This document shows, one piece after another, positions 35,223-44,255 of a stretch of 64,000 nucleotides of DNA. Under the pieces are notes generated by a model. That model did not search any database and was not told the DNA's origin. It worked only from the letters and a program-made list of their open reading frames with translations. Source of the DNA: Sepiola atlantica (Eukaryota; Mollusca; Cephalopoda; Sepiida; Sepiolidae); contig OY744532.1 of NCBI GenBank assembly GCA_963556195.1, positions 106,568,583-106,632,582 of the forward strand, in the 5' to 3' direction. The translations under genes and the position numbers were made by a program. The first letter of the stretch is position 1; the number at the start of each line of letters is the position of its first letter.

Positions 35223-35400
35223 GATGTGTTTAGACTTACAGACTAATACACAGGATGTGTACAGACTTTTTACTAGGTGATAAGTTTGGGGTATACACGA
35301 TGTGTTCAGATTTATTATTAGGTGATAAATTTGTGGTATATAGGATGTGTATAGACTTATTACTAGGTTATGAGTTTGGTGTATATGTGTTCACATATTA
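35223..35400 (+). repeat. Minisatellite, about 52-bp unit, 3-4 copies
   Basis: Units of the form ggatgtgtacagacttttta, then ctaggtgataagtttggggt, begin at about 35,254, 35,297 and 35,345, with a partial copy at each end. Confidence 0.85.
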
Positions 35401-35979
35401 CTATATACTAAAGTAGTTATTAGAAGAGCTGGTACATATTTTGTAATGGAAGCTGCTTCAGACAAGGCATGTAGCCAATTAATGTAAGGAACTAAATTGA
35501 ACGAAAGGTGATTATCGGAACTACATCAGGTGCCTAAGGATCTTAGTCTTAAAAAGAACAAGTCTATTATAGGATGAAAACAGTCAGCAAGAAGGGAGTT
35601 ACACAAACCTGCAGAAGAAGGAAGTCGCATTATAGCGAGATATTAAAACAGCGAATTGATGAAGACAACTATGCTGATATTGTATATACAGCACTGGTGA
35701 TAGTCATACCTGGGAATAGGTCCACTGGAATTTTTATGCGTATTTTATTGATATTTTATAATTGCTGGTATCGGCTGAAACGATTGTATGTCGAAAATAA
35801 TGAAACCAATTTGCTGAAAAGATAGGGATTTGCCCTTTCTTACATTTTGTTGTGGTTTAAAACAAAATAAAAATATTTTATTCCATAGATCTAGCCTCGC
35901 GCTATTGAGCTATGAAAAACACTTTAAGTTATTAAAACTTTACATTTTAAATATATATTTTTTTAAATGTAAATAGTAA

Positions 35980-35982
<3 letters not shown>
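35401..35982. other. No gene supported
   Basis: An 83-codon plus-strand frame (35,574-35,825) has no recognised motif or supporting context. The rest is AT-rich. Confidence 0.5.

Positions 35983-36060
<78 letters not shown>
35983..36060. repeat. (TA)n microsatellite with short inverted flanks
   Basis: About 37 TA units. The flanks aatagtaaatacatacatac and gtatgaatgtatttactatt are near-complements. Confidence 0.95.
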
Positions 36061-36064
<4 letters not shown>

Positions 36065-36105
36065 AATGTATTTACTATTTATATATATATTGTCATAAAT
36101 ATATT

Positions 36106-36215
36106 TTCGTAACTTACTACCTAGCTCTACTCACGTATTGAGCACTGTTGGAGTAAATACTGACAATTGATACATTAAAAATATATCTCCTTATGTGGAT
36201 ACATGAAATGATAAT
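36106..36215 (-). repeat. Dispersed repeat, inverted copy of 16,348-16,452
   Basis: cttactacctagctctactc, cagtatttactcc-complement and ctccttatgtggatacatga blocks match the 16.3 kb copy in reverse. Confidence 0.7.
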
Positions 36216-36218
36216 AAT

Positions 36219-36249
36219 ATATAGATAGATAGATAGATAGATAGATATA
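36219..36249. repeat. (TAGA)n microsatellite, transposon target
   Basis: About seven TAGA units, interrupted by the Tc1/mariner element. The run resumes at 37,825 (tagatagatagatg). Confidence 0.95.
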
Positions 36250-36251
36250 TA

Positions 36252-36465
36252 AACCTTGTGTATCGCTTTATTGCAGGTCAATATTTTTTTAATTTTGAAA
36301 TTACTATGAAACGCAGAGAAGTGAAATTTGGTACAATGGAAGAGCATAACAAAGTGCCTTATTTCCCTGATTTTCTTGGAATTTGAACAAATATTTTGAA
36401 AGTTATGCTAATTTTTCTATTTTCTGGTAATTTTAAGTGTGTATCACTTTATTGCAAGTGTCTAA
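36252..36465 (+). repeat. Left terminal inverted repeat of the Tc1/mariner element
   Basis: Begins aaccttgtgtatcgc and ends just inside the inner direct repeat. Lies downstream of the transposase stop codon. Confidence 0.93.
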
Positions 36466-36597
36466 AAATGTATATTTTCGGTAATAAAACAATATTCTAA
36501 CTTCATATTTCTATTTATATGAAATAAAGAACATATCCAGTAACAATATTAACCAAAAACAAGAACGAATTTCACATTATTTTGTTTAAGGAAATAT

Positions 36598-37608
36598 TTA
36601 TTTATCAACATAACTCCCATGCTTCAAAATCACTTTGAATAGCCTCTTGTCAACTGCTGATGTCAATCGGCGGATTTGAGATGATGTGATGCTATCGGAA
36701 ACTTCCAAAATCTTCCTCCAAAGTTCATTCTTCGACGAAAATTGAACACCTCCTTCATAAACTTTCATCTTTATTATTGACCAGAGCTGCTCAATTGGAT
36801 TTATATCTGGAGAACAAGGTGGCCATGTCATCAAATTGTCTCCACTAATGACTAATGACTTAAGGTAGGATGCCGTAGCCTTGGCTGAGTGGGATGGCGC
36901 ATTGTCGTGCATAAAAATCAATTTGCGGTGACGCGCCAATGGAAGGTCATCAAGCCATGGTGACAAATGCTCATTTAAAAATAAAATATAAGACTGGCTT
37001 GTTAGTTTGACACCTTCTGGCACTCGAAATGGTCCAATTAGTTCATCGCAGATTATTCCAGCCCAAAACATGACACCTCCACCTCCCTGTTGACGACGGA
37101 ATCGATGAGGGGTAGGGAATCCAAGAGGACTCCAAACTTTGGCCCACCCATCTGGTCCATCAAGGGTTGCTCTGGCCTCATCGGTGAAAAGAACATTTTC
37201 AAAGCTGGTTTTCATGTATTTCTGAGCCCAAGCCCAACGTTTTTCCTTATGAGTTTGGTTTAAAACCGGTCTTGCTATGGGCTTAATGCTTCTTGCAATT
37301 TCGTTTAAGACATTGCAGCGTGTCTTTCTGGACAAGGAAGATATTCCAGCCTTGTCAAATATAGCAGCACTGTTGCTGCCCGGCTGCTTGATAAGTTGAC
37401 GGCGAATCTTTCTAACATCACGAGCAGAAACTGACTTTCTTGTGTTTTTGTCCTTCCTTGGTTTGATGTTTGGATTTTCAACGAATGAAGACAATGTTCT
37501 TCGATCTCTTCCAAGCTCCTTGGCTAGATCTACGAGAGATAAACCTTCTGCAAGGCCTGCAACAACACGTTCCTTTTCACTAGCTGTCAATCGACCCTTT
37601 CTAGGCAT
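36598..37608 (-). CDS. Tc1/mariner-family transposase, DD37E, intact frame
   Basis: 336 codons from ATG 37,608 (MPRKGRLTASEKERVVAGLA) to TAA at 36,598. It would bind the element ends and catalyse cut-and-paste transposition into TA sites. Residues 6-45 (SEKERVVAGL, LVDLAKELGRDRRTLSSF) read as the first helix-turn-helix; about 58-105 form a second. The DDE/RNase H-like domain follows: FTDEA with D143, a glycine-rich GGGGVMFWAG at about 175, HDNAPSH with D235, and SPDINPIEQLW with E273. There are 37 residues between D235 and E273, so DD37E rather than the DD34E of classical Tc1. Length is normal for the family. The frame is open 24 codons further upstream, but that part lies in the terminal repeat; MPRKG starts four bases inside it. 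No introns or stops. Confidence 0.95.
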   Translation of the reverse strand: MPRKGRLTASEKERVVAGLAEGLSLVDLAKELGRDRRTLSSFVENPNIKPRKDKNTRKSVSARDVRKIRRQLIKQPGSNSAAIFDKAGISSLSRKTRCNVLNEIARSIKPIARPVLNQTHKEKRWAWAQKYMKTSFENVLFTDEARATLDGPDGWAKVWSPLGFPTPHRFRRQQGGGGVMFWAGIICDELIGPFRVPEGVKLTSQSYILFLNEHLSPWLDDLPLARHRKLIFMHDNAPSHSAKATASYLKSLVISGDNLMTWPPCSPDINPIEQLWSIIKMKVYEGGVQFSSKNELWRKILEVSDSITSSQIRRLTSAVDKRLFKVILKHGSYVDK

Positions 37609-37611
37609 TTT

Positions 37612-37824
37612 GGGAGACCTGCAATAAAGTGATACACACTTTAAATTAACAGAAAATAGAAAAATTAGCATAATTTTCAAAATATTTGTTCAAATTCCAC
37701 AAAAATCAGGGAAATAAGGCACCTTGTTATGCTCTTCCAGTGTACCAAATTTCACTTCTCTGCGTTTCATAGCAATTTCAAAATTTAAAAAATATTGACC
37801 TGCAATAAAGCGATACACAGGGTT
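37612..37824 (-). repeat. Right terminal inverted repeat of the Tc1/mariner element
   Basis: Mirror of the left repeat, ending cacagggtt before the TA duplication. It directly precedes the transposase ATG, so any promoter and 5' UTR must lie in it. Confidence 0.93.
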
Positions 37825-37829
37825 TAGAT

Positions 37830-38290
37830 AGATAGATGAAATAAGAAGGATAAACATGTACGAACGACAAATCTATCTCAAATTCGATTGTTCAATGCAA
37901 GGTGTACTCGGTAAAAAGAACATGTTTATTATTCTTACCTTAAGCCAAGGCTTTTCAAAGATTAAAATCTTATCATCAGAGGAATTACATAGATAGATAA
38001 GTTGGTAGTGGAAAAGCAAAAATTCAAAATTTTAAAAATTATTAAGTAATGGAGAGTGAGAATGTGCGTGTTAATATTTTTTTAAATTTTGAATTTTAGC
38101 TTTTCCATTGCTAACTTATCAATCTATGTAATTCCTCTGATTATAAGATTTTAATCTTTGAAAAACCTTGGCTTAAGGAAAGAATAATAAACATATTTTT
38201 ATATTTACCGAGTACACCTTGCATTGAACAATCGAAGTTGAAATAAATTTGTTATTCGTACATGTTTATCTCTCTTCTTTCATCTATCTT
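37830..38290. mobile_element. Foldback element, 209-bp arms, about 43-bp loop
   Basis: Left arm 37,830-38,038 (agatagatgaaataagaagg, attgttcaatgcaaggtgta, ccttaagccaaggcttttca, atcagaggaattacatagat) returns inverted at 38,082-38,290, roughly 88-90% matched. Single, more decayed arms occur at 59,806-60,008 and 41,335-41,520. The Tc1/mariner element abuts its left end. Non-coding. Confidence 0.94.
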
Positions 38291-38369
38291 TATCATTGCT
38301 CTATCTCGTATATTGAACTAAAACCATTTCACTATAGGTTCTATTTACTAAAAGTATACTTGTAGTTTC

Positions 38370-38375
<6 letters not shown>

Positions 38376-38413
<38 letters not shown>
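38376..38413. repeat. (TA)n microsatellite
   Basis: About 19 TA units. Confidence 0.95.
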
Positions 38414-38414
<1 letters not shown>

Positions 38415-38815
38415 TCTAATAAAACTAACATGGGCACTTGTTTGGTGTTGCTTCTTTAGAGGTGGGCGAAATATGCACTCTTTTGTTGTTCGATGTTGAC
38501 ACGCATAATCCACCGAACTCTATTAGCATTTCCCACTTTGTATGTTCGGACCACGTGGCTTCTCTATTGTTAGGTATTCTCCTTTTAGTCTCGTACATTT
38601 ATAATATTTTGTGAGAAGGGTTAGCGGTGCATTATGTTTTTCTCTTTTTCATTATTTTATTTGTACTCTAAATGGGATTGACTTCGCTTTAAAAGTATCA
38701 TTGTTGTTCAATAGCAACTGCAAACCTACAATCTTTGAAATCTTTTACAAATAACAACAAAACACAATAATAATAATAAACTGGTTTTACCTGTTATCAA
38801 ATAAATAAAATATGT
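38414..38815. other. No gene seen
   Basis: Unassigned AT-rich sequence. Confidence 0.5.
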
Positions 38816-38819
38816 ATTT

Positions 38820-39510
38820 TTATGATTATTCGGACGACTGTTCTCGTTTTGTATGTCATTCTTACAACGTTTTACCTAATGTAACCTCCGGCCTTCTTCA
38901 GGTGTGACTTTTCGAACTCGGGAATCCGCGGCCATGAATTGATCTTGTTTCCTTGAAATATGTACGAGATAATAAAATCGAAATTCTAAATTTTAAAAAA
39001 TTAACTTTTAATTTAATGACTTTTTTGTTCCTGTTTATTACTTACAAGTTTTTTCAAAACGTGGAACAATGTTACTGATAGCAGCACGTAAGTCCGCATG
39101 TGCTTTCAATCGATTTCTAGCTTTTGTCTTAATTGACAAGAAAGTACTAAATCCTGACTCGAATATGTTGTCGCAAATGGAATGAACACAGCTAGAGCAG
39201 TTTCTCACAGTCGTAGAAACATATTCAAAGCCGAGCACCAATACTCTTCCAAAGTCCTACTCTCAAATTGCATCTTTAGAGAATAATTCGAACGCAGTTC
39301 TATAATATCTTCTTTCAGCTCTTCCTTAGCTGGCATTTTATCTAAATAGAAAGAGTATGGGTTCAAAGTAGAAGTCTTAAGCAATTCTTAATCATATTCT
39401 TAGTATAACCTGTATTGAAGATTGAATGATAAACCTCTAGAAGACTGTGACTTAGAACTGATTATTAATTAGCACTTTATCCGTACGTCATTTCTCTCCT
39501 TCTTCCCCCT
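38820..39510 (-). mobile_element. Degenerate hAT-type DNA transposon
   Basis: The left end (gtcattcttacaacgtttta, atgtaacctccggccttctt, cgggaatccgcgg) and the 39,395-39,490 segment (cctgtattgaagattgaatg, gaagactgtgacttagaact) are both found, in the same order, in the element at 62,551-63,024. Between them lies a broken hAT transposase. It ends at a (TA)n tract. Confidence 0.65.
39038..39350 (-). pseudogene. hAT transposase C-terminal (dimerisation) remnant, frameshifted
   Basis: Upstream part: KMPAKEELKEDIIELRSNYS, LKMQFESRTLEEYW, then after a frame change IPFATTYS, and after another SGFSTFLSIKTKARNRLKAH, ADLRAAISNIVPRFEKTCK. This order matches the hAT C-terminal dimerisation region of ZBED/SCAND3-like proteins (F-x-x-x-SL-x-x-FW ... 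LPFxTTYxCExGFSxLxxIKxKxRNRL ... DLRxALS). In intact family members this region drives oligomerisation and completes the catalytic fold. At least two frameshifts and the missing N-terminal part make it dead. No BED zinc finger was found nearby. Confidence 0.72.
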
Positions 39511-39519
39511 CACACTCTA

Positions 39520-39520
<1 letters not shown>

Positions 39521-39585
<65 letters not shown>
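39521..39585. repeat. (TA)n microsatellite
   Basis: About 32 TA units between the hAT remnant and the next repeat. Confidence 0.97.
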
Positions 39586-39586
39586 T

Positions 39587-39990
39587 AGCAAAATCTACCC
39601 GCCCTCCGAGCGGCAATTACTGACGCTGTAGTCTTCTTTAAAGAAACCAAATAAATAATTTTCATTTGACCTTTTGGTAATTTAGAGGAAATCGTACAAA
39701 ATTGATGATTGTCGTAGTGTTATTTGATATATTTCAACATGAGGGAAATATACTGTGCATGAACATCGTCAAATTTTATTTTTGTAGGAAAAAACAACAA
39801 AAAGATTCATCTATATGGTCTTTAAGATATTCAACGTCGATAAATTTTATTCTGTTTCAACATAAAAATAAGTATGAATTCCCCTATTTAAACTGGTAAT
39901 ATAATGAAATGAATAAACATAAGGGTGGAACGTCGATTGGTCAAATACTCCACTGAGTAATTCGAAATGAGTACTTTTTGCTTTTCACCT
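39587..39990 (+). repeat. Dispersed repeat related to 19,690-20,560
   Basis: Starts ctagcaaaatctacccgccc and shares ttttggtaatttagagg, gtagtgttatttgatatatt, gaataaacataa and ggaacgtcgattggtcaaat with the 19.7-20.5 kb element, but lacks its inverted-repeat core. The 65-codon frame inside has no motif. Confidence 0.6.
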
Positions 39991-40132
39991 TTATTATAAA
40001 AGAAAGAAAAAATAAGTAAAGAATATTAAAGAAAAATACTTATTTTTGTCATTTAGAAATATTAGAGGAGGTTTATTTTGTTTTCTATGACAAATTTTTC
40101 ATTTATCAACATCATCACTACCAACATGTTAA

Positions 40133-40172
40133 CTCCTTGGCCTTTTGGCTAGGAGCAAAATGTAGTATCCGT
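40133..40172 (+). other. U2 snRNA 5'-end-like sequence, copy 2
   Basis: ccttggccttttggctagga, then gcaaaatgtagtatccgt, which is close to U2 (ctcggccttttggctaagat, then caagtgtagtatctgt). It is better preserved than copy 1 at 14,246 and shares its deviations. No Sm site or downstream stems are visible, so it is a fragment. Confidence 0.55.
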
Positions 40173-40846
40173 AACAGAATTATTGACTCTCAGCCATGCA
40201 ATAGTGTCCTCTGATGTGTCGGCCTTTTTTCTATCTTCTAGCCATATCAATTCATCTCCAAAACACAGGCTTGTAGTCAAATCAATTTGTTGTATTAAAA
40301 TGCGCGGCTAAATCTCATTTTCGTGGTTTTCTGAGGCACCACGTGTACGAAATAGAACTCATATATTTTTCTAAATTTACATAACATATCTAAGTTTTGA
40401 ATTATAAGCGTGGTTGCCCGACAGTTTAATTCAAAATTACATTTTCTCGATGCATCACTGACCTCATCGTCGATTTTGTGTACTTTCGCATCATTTTGGT
40501 TCAGACAGCGACCCTGACTTGAGACTAGTAGATTCAGGTCGCTTCCTTGACTTGAGCTCTCTAGCCACAGCCAATCAAAATACACCACGTATAACTGAGC
40601 CATTTATTACCAAGAAAGTAACTGACATAGCTTACATAAAGGATCATGAATTTTGATGATCTTTTACACCTTTATCTGTGACTCTACTCTTTTTCTTAGA
40701 ATTCCATTTGGAAGCAGTTTATGCCTTTCAGTTTTCCTCGATTCAGTTTTTGATTTCAGTTGATATACGATTGATAAAAATAAAAAAGTAATGCAATGTT
40801 TGTTTAACAAAGTTGCGTATAGGCAAAAACTACACACGCACACGCA

Positions 40847-40849
<3 letters not shown>
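40173..40849. other. No gene supported
   Basis: A 102-codon minus frame (40,295-40,603) has no recognised motif. It contains two related blocks, ctcaagtcaaggaagcgacc and ctcaagtcagggtcgctg on the minus strand, suggesting a small internal duplication. Confidence 0.5.

Positions 40850-40908
<59 letters not shown>
40850..40908. repeat. (TA)n microsatellite
   Basis: About 29 TA units after a short (CACG/CA) run. Confidence 0.97.
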
Positions 40909-40910
<2 letters not shown>

Positions 40911-41334
40911 ATGATATATAAAACTTTGGAAACATTTCTCTGCCAGAGAAGCCAGGAATTGAAGGCAGATATGAACTTTTCCACATAACGCCTTTCAACA
41001 GACAATATTAACCTAGGATTTGCCGAATTGGATATTTAAAATACCAATCCAGGATTTTTACTTGTAATCCACGGAAATATACTATAACGGAGTACGAATC
41101 CATACGGACCAAGTGAGATATTTTTAACCCTCCATCTTTTATTTTTTAAAAAACTTTCTTCAATTCTACAAACTGTTACTTTTACTATTAACTATCTACA
41201 CCATAACGTCCCTTCGTCTTCAAAAATCACTTCGCAATACTGCTAATTTTTTACTTCCCGGCCTTTTATTTCTTTATCCCCAACCTTTTTTGTTTTTTAT
41301 TCTTCAATTTTTCAAAGTGAAACGAAACTAGGTA
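40909..41334. other. No gene seen
   Basis: Unassigned AT-rich sequence. Confidence 0.5.
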
Positions 41335-41520
41335 ATATTTAATTGTTATAAATACCATATTACCAGATTGTATCCTCTTACGAGAAGAGTTTTATCTTTG
41401 AAAAAACATGGTTTAAAGATTAATGTAACTCCTTGCATCTGAACTTTCGATGTAATAAAATTTGTATTAATTTATGTAACTTTATGTAATTTTGTACAAT
41501 TTTTTATCTTCATCTTTCTT
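41335..41520 (+). repeat. Decayed single arm of the 37.8-38.3 kb foldback family
   Basis: ttttatctttgaaaaaacat, ggtttaaag, ccttgcat and aataaaatttgt follow the same order as the foldback right arm, with many differences. Confidence 0.45.
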
Positions 41521-41601
41521 TCTTTAAAATTGATTGAGCTTTATTTTATCGAGATAGATCACTCTACGATATTTCCCTTATCGTTAATTCTATTATCATT
41601 A

Positions 41602-41602
<1 letters not shown>

Positions 41603-41688
<86 letters not shown>
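41603..41688. repeat. (TA)n microsatellite
   Basis: About 43 TA units. Confidence 0.98.
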
Positions 41689-41692
<4 letters not shown>

Positions 41693-41791
41693 AATCCAAC
41701 AAAAGATATAAGAGTCAACTAATATCTTATAATTAGTGAAACAATAGTGATTGATTGGCATCTTATTTTATTATTTTATTTTATATTATGA

Positions 41792-41793
<2 letters not shown>

Positions 41794-41864
<71 letters not shown>
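41794..41864. repeat. (TA)n microsatellite
   Basis: About 35 TA units. Confidence 0.98.
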
Positions 41865-41866
<2 letters not shown>

Positions 41867-41957
41867 TGTCTTGTAGTTTCATTAATACGGAGATAAAGAC
41901 AAACTTAAAAATCTGAGACATAAGCAATATTTTAGTTTGTTTTCATATTTTAATTAC

Positions 41958-42143
41958 TAAGTTCAGCTCCCATTAAAAAATCAGCACCCATTAAAAAAAT
42001 CAGCACCCATTAAAGTTCAAAACCCATTAAAAGTTCAGTAGCCATGAAAAGTTCAACACTCATGAAAAGTTCAGAACTAATTAAAATTTCAGCACCTATT
42101 AAAAGTTCAGTATCCATTAAAAGTTCAGTGCCACTTAAAACTC
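41958..42143 (+). repeat. Minisatellite, about 18-bp unit
   Basis: About ten imperfect units of agttcagcacccattaaa (variants gtagccatgaaa, cactcatgaaa, tatccattaaa). It lies directly upstream of the LINE fragment. Confidence 0.92.
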
Positions 42144-42175
42144 GAAATATGCAGCTCATCTATAAGTTGACCTGG

Positions 42176-42965
42176 GTCAGTTGCGGATTGGGGTACGAAA
42201 TGGCTTGTTTCATTTAATCCAGTTAAGACTCAGTTCGTGTCTTTCAATCGTAGGCGTGTCCCCTTTTATTCCTGAGATTCTCATGGATGGCTCTGCTCTT
42301 GGGGAAAAATCGACCTTGAAACTTCTTGGTCATTTATTCTCATCAAATCTTTCTTGGAGTTCATAAATTAGATCCATTGTTCTTTCTGCTTCTCATAAAG
42401 TCTGTTCTCTCTATCGCTCCAAACACTTTCTCACACCTGAGGCTATTCTCTATCTCTACAAATCTGCAATCAAACCATGTATGGAGTACTGTTGTCATAT
42501 TTGGGCTGGTGAATCTCTGTCACATTTGAGGGTTCTTGATTAGATGCAGAAACGTGTCTGTAATTATATTGCCCACCCTTTCTTCTTTTCTGCACCCCCT
42601 CTCTCACAAATGTGATGTTGCTAGTCTCAGTCTTTTCTATAAATACTATTATGGCATGTGTTCTTCAGAATTATGTGATCTATTCCCTGCTTCTTTTGTT
42701 CCAGCTCGTTTGAAACGTTGGTCTAGTGGTCTCCATTAATTCGCTGTTTTGATACATTATTGTAATTCAGCTTCCTATTCCAGTAGCTTCTTTCCAAGAA
42801 CCGCAGACTTGTAGAACTCTCTTCTTGCTGACTGTTTTCCTCCTATCTATAGCCTTGGTCTTTTCAAGACTAAGGTCAATAGGCATCCGCTATCTTTGCG
42901 ATAATTATATTTGTTCTTGTTAGCTCCTTACATCAAGTAGCTTCATGCCTTGTCTGGAGCGATTT
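42176..42965 (+). mobile_element. LINE family A, reverse transcriptase C-terminal half and 3' UTR
   Basis: Frames give FNPVKTQFVSFNRR, ILMDGSALGEKSTLKLLGHL, FSSNLSWSS, then SHKVCSLYR, LYKSAIKPCMEYCCHIWAG, MQKRVCNYI, VASLSLFYKYYYGMCSSELC and SFFPRTADL. This is the order of the thumb and post-RT region in CR1/Jockey-like LINE ORF2 (NxxKTxxLxxSR ... LGVxxDxxLxWxxHI ... RPxxEYCxHVWxG ... LDxVQxRxxxLI). At least four stops or frameshifts inactivate it. The 3' end, acatcaagtagcttcatgcc, then ttgtctggagcgattttcat and A-run, is shared with 46.2 and 54.3 kb. Confidence 0.88.
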
Positions 42966-43284
42966 TCATAAAAAAAAGATCAGCAGCCTTGAAATTAGAA
43001 AACATATATCGTCCGGTGCAATTTGTCCATGGAATCCATTATTTCAGTTTTCTGAGAAATATGTACATCTCAGATTTTGAGCTTTCAATAACTAAAATCA
43101 GTTAAAATAAATCATACAAAAATGTCTTATTCAAATCAAACGAATTATTAATTTCAAAATGGAGGTGTTGACGGGTTAGATTTAAGATGCTATTATGTAG
43201 TAAAATATTGACCGCAACATATAGCGTTGAAATTGAACAAAGCTCGTTAAATATAGCGTTAGATGTGTTAATAGCATCCGGTAG

Positions 43285-43735
43285 AGACTGACACCAAAAA
43301 TGCCAATTCAACCAAAAAGGCAATTCAACCATATTTGATACAAATAACCGTCACCCATGAAGTGATACGCGGAACACTTTCGCGATTGCCTCACCAGTAA
43401 TAGGTGTGATCCAGAATCGGCTTACTGGACCTTAACCCCCTTCACAGTTTTATCGTCCATCAAAACAATCCTCAGAATATTCGTGAACTGAAAAGAGGCA
43501 TTACAGCCAAAAGAAGAGGTTTGTCAGATTTGTTGACAATTTTGCACGTTATATACAGGTGTGTTTATCATTGAATGCCGATAAAACAAATACTGTTGAA
43601 AATTCACGACTGTAACTTGGTGGGCAAGGCAGGCATAGACTGAAGTTAATTTGTACGAAATATGGTTGGATTGGAAAAAGGATTATGAATTTTATTAACA
43701 ATTCAGTGGTTGGCATTTATATTGGGTCACCCTGT
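43285..43735 (+). mobile_element. Internally deleted mariner-like element
   Basis: Inverted ends: the left end has gacaccaaaaatgccaattc and caaccatatttgatacaaat; the right end has ttaatttgtacgaaatatgg and ggcatttatattgggtcacc. Between them a plus frame reads LDLNPLHSFIV (43,425 on), NPQNIRELKRGITAKRRGLS and DLLTILHVIYRCVYH, which resembles the SPDLNPLDFFLWG ... NIxELKxxI ... region at the transposase C terminus. The final catalytic-domain block is present without the rest. Direct repeats of flanking host repeat (43,040-43,110 and 43,735-43,805) surround it. Confidence 0.6.
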
Positions 43736-43805
43736 ATCTCATACATCTATCCTAAGAAATATGTGAATCTGGCATTCTGAGCTCCCGATAACTACATAAA
43801 TTGAA

Positions 43806-44255
43806 TTTAAAAAATATTAAATGAAGAATTTAGGATTATATTTGTTTTTTTACTAATTTTTTGTGAAAATTAATATAATTTTAATTAATCGTTTTTACAT
43901 ATGTACATGAAATGTTTTTGAAATTATTCGAATACAATAAGTTTTTTTTTTGTTTTCACAAAAGTGACGTCTATTTTCGACGTACTAATATGCAGCAAAC
44001 ATTTAACCTTGAAATTGAACAATGTCATCCGACATATCATTTGATCGTGTCCAAGTGTTCATCGCGGCTCTTTATTAAAAATAGAAACATTTTTGCTTTT
44101 ATTTGGTGATGCCTTCTGTAACTCTCGATACTCACAACTTTCGTTATAAATACGCCTGTACTCATTCAAATTAATTTGTTATTGTCAAGGACGCAGTTCA
44201 AGTTCAAGGAGTCGCAGGTGGCAAACCGGATGACAGTCTTGTGCCAGGGCTTCTT
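43806..44255. other. No gene seen
   Basis: AT-rich sequence. The block catttaaccttgaaattgaacaatg resembles gcgttgaaattgaacaaagc at 43,222, another part of the flanking repeat. Confidence 0.5.

Larger units (their letters stand above)
36252..37824 (-). mobile_element. Complete Tc1/mariner element, IR/DR type, DD37E
   Basis: 1,573-base element flanked by TA (36,250-36,251 and 37,825-37,826), the expected Tc1/mariner target duplication, in a (TAGA)n tract. Terminal inverted repeats are about 213 bases and differ at roughly a dozen positions. Each holds two direct copies of a transposase-site-like motif: the outer copy tgtatcgctttattgcag (36,259 and complement ending 37,817), the inner copy tgtatcactttattgca (36,440 and complement ending 37,636). 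This matches the IR/DR architecture known from Sleeping Beauty-like elements. It encodes one uninterrupted transposase. All parts needed for autonomy appear present, suggesting recent insertion. Confidence 0.95.

Noticed and set aside
35574..35825. 83-codon plus-strand frame with a normal residue mix
   Set aside because: No recognised motif, no splice or promoter context, and not longer than expected by chance; kept as a note only.
37305..37627. Shadow frames inside the transposase gene
   Set aside because: They overlap the intact 336-codon transposase in other frames and have no independent support.
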